This document shows, in pieces, positions 3,597 through 5,231 of a DNA stretch of 5,231 nucleotides. Position 1 is the stretch's first letter. Each line of letters begins with the position of its first letter. A program made the translations under genes and the position numbers. The stretch is from OMOG01 sp041485845 (GTDB taxonomy: Bacteria; Acidobacteriota; Terriglobia; Bryobacterales; Bryobacteraceae). The stretch covers positions 1 to 5,231 of the forward strand of contig JBGPKH010000642.1 in NCBI GenBank assembly GCA_041485845.1. The letters run 5' to 3'. The notes under the pieces are model-generated. The model did not search any database, was not told the origin of the DNA, and saw only the letters and a program-made list of their open reading frames with translations.

Positions 3597-5231
3597 TTAC
3601 TGCACGGTCCACGATCCCATGGACTGCCAGCCCGAATTGTTGGCCTCGGTCGAATCGCGGGCCGCCATGTAGATCACGCGGTTGCCGTTGAATGCGCTGC
3701 TGAAGCTCATGTTCAAGGTAAGCGTCAGTATGTTGCCGCTGCCGGTGGCCGATGATCCCGCGGCGTTCACCGAGCACTGGCTGTTGCTGACCGTACCAGA
3801 GCCGTTCAGCGCCAGCCCCGCCGACAACGCCGTGCCCGCGTCGTTTACGAGGTAGAGCACACCCGCCGGGCGGCTATAAGCCAGATAGCACGACTGGCGC
3901 CCGTCCAGGAAGTTGTTGATCAGGATGTTCAGCACTCCCAGATCCTGGAAGCCCTTGGTATCCGTAAACCGGAAGGTAAATACCTGGCTGGAACCGCTCC
4001 CAACCGGCGGAGTCGCTCCATTTACTTCGGGGAAAGTTGTTGCGCCCGGCACGCCCCAAGTACCCAACGCCTGCCAGCCCGAGTTGTTCTGCACGCTGTC
4101 CCGTGCGGCCATGTAGACGATCTTGTTGCCAGCAAAACCGGAGGTGAAGCTTATATTCAACGTGAGCGTTAACGAGGTCCCGCTGCCTCCCACTGACGAG
4201 CCGGCGCCGCTCAAGATGCACTGGCTGTTGCCAATGCTTCCCGAGCCGTTCATCACCATGCCGGAGAGGGTTGAGCCATCGTCACCGACCAGAAACAGCA
4301 CGTTGGAGGGGCGACTGTAGGCCAGGTAGCAGGCTTTCCGGCCGTCCAGGAAGTTATTAATCAGAATATTGAGGACGTCAAGATCCTGCCGGCCGTCCGG
4401 GTCGGAGAACGTGAAGATGAAGGGCTGAGCGGTTCCGCCGCCCGATCCTGGACTTGCCGAGACCGGGCTGGGCGGCCAGTTGGCGCTCACCTTGACCGGC
4501 CCCGAATCGGCGAGGCGCGAATTGTTGCTTTTGTTCGATTCCGCGACGGCATTAGCCGGGTCGGCAATGGCGCCCAGGTACCACGTCCCCAGGGTGAGGT
4601 TGGCAGGAACCCCGCTGGAGCCGGCGCAAGTGGTCGATGCTCCCGGGGCGAGGCTGGGGACCGGACAGCCCGCACTCATGTCCACGGAGGCGGTGGAGAT
4701 GGCGGGAGTCGTCGAGAAATAGAACTCGACATTGAACGGGCCCGCGGTTGCAGTGCCCTGGTTGGCCACTGTGACGCTCGTATTGATCTGCTTGCCGGGA
4801 ACCGCGGTGGGAGCCGCGGTCAAGGAGGTGATCACCAGATCCGGAAACGCGCTCACCGCAACCGCCCCGGAGGTCCCGGCGAGCGACGGGTTGCCGGAGT
4901 CGCTGGCCGTGATGGTCTGGCTGCCCGCGGCCTTCAGGGTAGCCGGGAACGTCCCGGTTCCCGCCGACAGCGTGGTATTTCCCGGCAGTGTTGCGGCGCT
5001 GTCGGTGCTGGTGAAGTGGACGGTTCCGGTGTAGGCAAGCGCGGTGTTATTGGAGGCATCCAGCGCGGTGACGGTGACGTTGAAGGGAACGCCCGGCACC
5101 GCCGACGGCGGCGCCGCGACGGTGAAGTGGGTGGCCGGCGGCGCGCTCACCGCAACCGCCCCGGAGGTCCCGGCGAGCGACGGGTTGCCGGAGTCGCTGG
5201 CCGTGATGGTCTGGCTGCCCGCGGCCTTCAG
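3597..5231 (-). CDS. Secreted Ig-like/CARDB repeat protein, C-terminal part
   Basis: The frame is open to the right edge, so 544 residues and the stop are visible and the real start lies outside. An internal GTG at 5150 sits inside a repeat and is not the start. In order come the tail of an Ig-like unit (5231 to about 5136), a full Ig-like unit of the ATHFTV...SQTITASDSGNPSL type (about 5135-4848), a CARDB-like unit (about 4847-4482: FPDLVITSL, VTVANQGTATAGPFNVEFYF, AESNKSNNS), and two copies of a ~147-residue repeat ending in GSWTVQ and the stop. All are Ser/Thr/Gly-rich beta-sandwich-type sequences typical of exported surface or matrix proteins. The signal peptide, if any, is out of view. 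The six cysteines fall in pairs: two in the CARDB unit, two in each repeat, none in the Ig-like parts, which suggests disulfides and an extracytoplasmic place. There is no LPXTG, PEP-CTERM or other sorting tail. Adhesion or structural function is a guess. Confidence 0.88.
   Translation of the reverse strand: MKAAGSQTITASDSGNPSLAGTSGAVAVSAPPATHFTVAAPPSAVPGVPFNVTVTALDASNNTALAYTGTVHFTSTDSAATLPGNTTLSAGTGTFPATLKAAGSQTITASDSGNPSLAGTSGAVAVSAFPDLVITSLTAAPTAVPGKQINTSVTVANQGTATAGPFNVEFYFSTTPAISTASVDMSAGCPVPSLAPGASTTCAGSSGVPANLTLGTWYLGAIADPANAVAESNKSNNSRLADSGPVKVSANWPPSPVSASPGSGGGTAQPFIFTFSDPDGRQDLDVLNILINNFLDGRKACYLAYSRPSNVLFLVGDDGSTLSGMVMNGSGSIGNSQCILSGAGSSVGGSGTSLTLTLNISFTSGFAGNKIVYMAARDSVQNNSGWQALGTWGVPGATTFPEVNGATPPVGSGSSQVFTFRFTDTKGFQDLGVLNILINNFLDGRQSCYLAYSRPAGVLYLVNDAGTALSAGLALNGSGTVSNSQCSVNAAGSSATGSGNILTLTLNMSFSSAFNGNRVIYMAARDSTEANNSGWQSMGSWTVQ
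3600..4013 (-). repeat. LINNFLDGR repeat domain, second copy
   Basis: The second copy keeps every landmark of the first: VFTFRFTDTKG, QDLGVLNILINNFLDGR (LINNFLDGR at 3923-3897), CYLAYSRP, LYLVNDAG, NGSGTVSNSQC, LTLTLNMSF, GNRVIYMAARD and NNSGWQSMGSW. Its cysteines are 38 residues apart. The spacing between copies is 147 to 149 residues, with only one- or two-residue indels. The DNA has many synonymous differences, so this duplication is much older than the Ig-like one. The protein ends two residues after the last conserved strand. Confidence 0.8.
4044..4475 (-). repeat. LINNFLDGR repeat domain, first copy
   Basis: The first of two in-tandem protein repeats of about 147 residues. Landmarks in order are FIFTFSDPDG, QDLDVLNILINNFLDGR (LINNFLDGR at 4364-4338), ACYLAYSRP, LFLVGDDG, NGSGSIGNSQC, a beta-rich SLTLTLNISF strand, GNKIVYMAARD and NNSGWQALGTW. 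The two cysteines (in ACYLAY and NSQC) are 37 residues apart. I remember similar repeats in acidobacterial proteins but cannot name a Pfam family. Confidence 0.8.
4848..4937 (-). repeat. Ig-like unit repeat, inner copy (90 bases identical to 5142-5231)
   Basis: Positions 4848-4937 are identical, base for base, to 5142-5231. The offset is 294 bases, exactly 98 codons, so the reading frame is kept. Both encode LKAAGSQTITASDSGNPSLA followed by GTSGAVAVSA. After this inner copy the CARDB unit begins; after the outer copy another Ig-like unit begins. Confidence 0.95.
5142..5231 (-). repeat. Ig-like unit repeat, outer copy, cut by the window edge
   Basis: This is the second copy of the 90-base identity with 4848-4937. 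The match runs without a mismatch right to the last base, so the true repeat is probably longer and further Ig-like units may follow beyond the edge. Identity at synonymous sites implies a recent duplication or ongoing gene conversion. Confidence 0.95.

Noticed and set aside
4732..5034. 100-codon plus-strand frame with hydrophobic stretches opposite the Ig-like units
   Set aside because: It is the complement of Ser/Thr/Ala-rich repeat codons, and the minus strand has clear domain structure and repeats in frame.
3597..5150. GTG at 5150 as the start of the repeat protein
   Set aside because: The frame stays open to the window edge, and the 27 upstream codons encode the same Ig-like repeat sequence found further inside, so the gene begins outside the window.

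Overview
The window looks like a piece of a high-GC soil-type bacterial genome. My best guess is Acidobacteriota, near Bryobacterales/Solibacter. That rests on the style of the large secreted repeat protein (Ig-like units, a CARDB unit and a cysteine-containing LINNFLDGR repeat, which I remember as common there), not on a marker gene, so it is moderate to weak. There are no rRNA or tRNA genes and no CRISPR array.

Layout. (1) 1-120, minus: the first 40 codons of a short-type ParA partition ATPase, cut by the window edge. (2) 121-264: an unusually AT-rich divergent intergenic region. It holds two good-looking sigma70-type promoters facing opposite ways, three perfect palindromes and several short direct repeats; it could be an operator or a plasmid-type partition site. 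(3) 265-1106, plus: a class I SAM-dependent methyltransferase whose two halves lie in different frames. A single missing base near 620-624 explains this. (4) 1107-1139: a hairpin between two convergent genes. (5) 1140-3284, minus: a 714-residue multi-pass membrane protein with C-terminal TPRs, resembling the TMTC/DUF1736 group of GT-C glycosyltransferases. (6) 3285-3596: a GC-rich gap with no intact gene, holding short repeats, a terminator-like hairpin and a coding-like fragment without a start. (7) 3597-5231, minus: the C-terminal 544 residues of a secreted repeat protein, open at the window edge: partial Ig-like unit, complete Ig-like unit, CARDB unit, then two copies of a ~147-residue repeat.

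Working together. The ParA gene and the methyltransferase share a divergent control region but have no obvious shared pathway. The repeat protein and the TMTC-like protein are codirectional. Because eukaryotic TMTCs O-mannosylate beta-sandwich cadherin domains, a membrane GT-C enzyme next to a Ser/Thr-rich secreted beta-sandwich protein suggests an enzyme-substrate pair. This is inference only; the 312-base gap with a hairpin argues against one simple operon.

The right end stops inside a 90-base exact repeat and the left end inside parA. The window may therefore be a whole contig that broke at a repeat.
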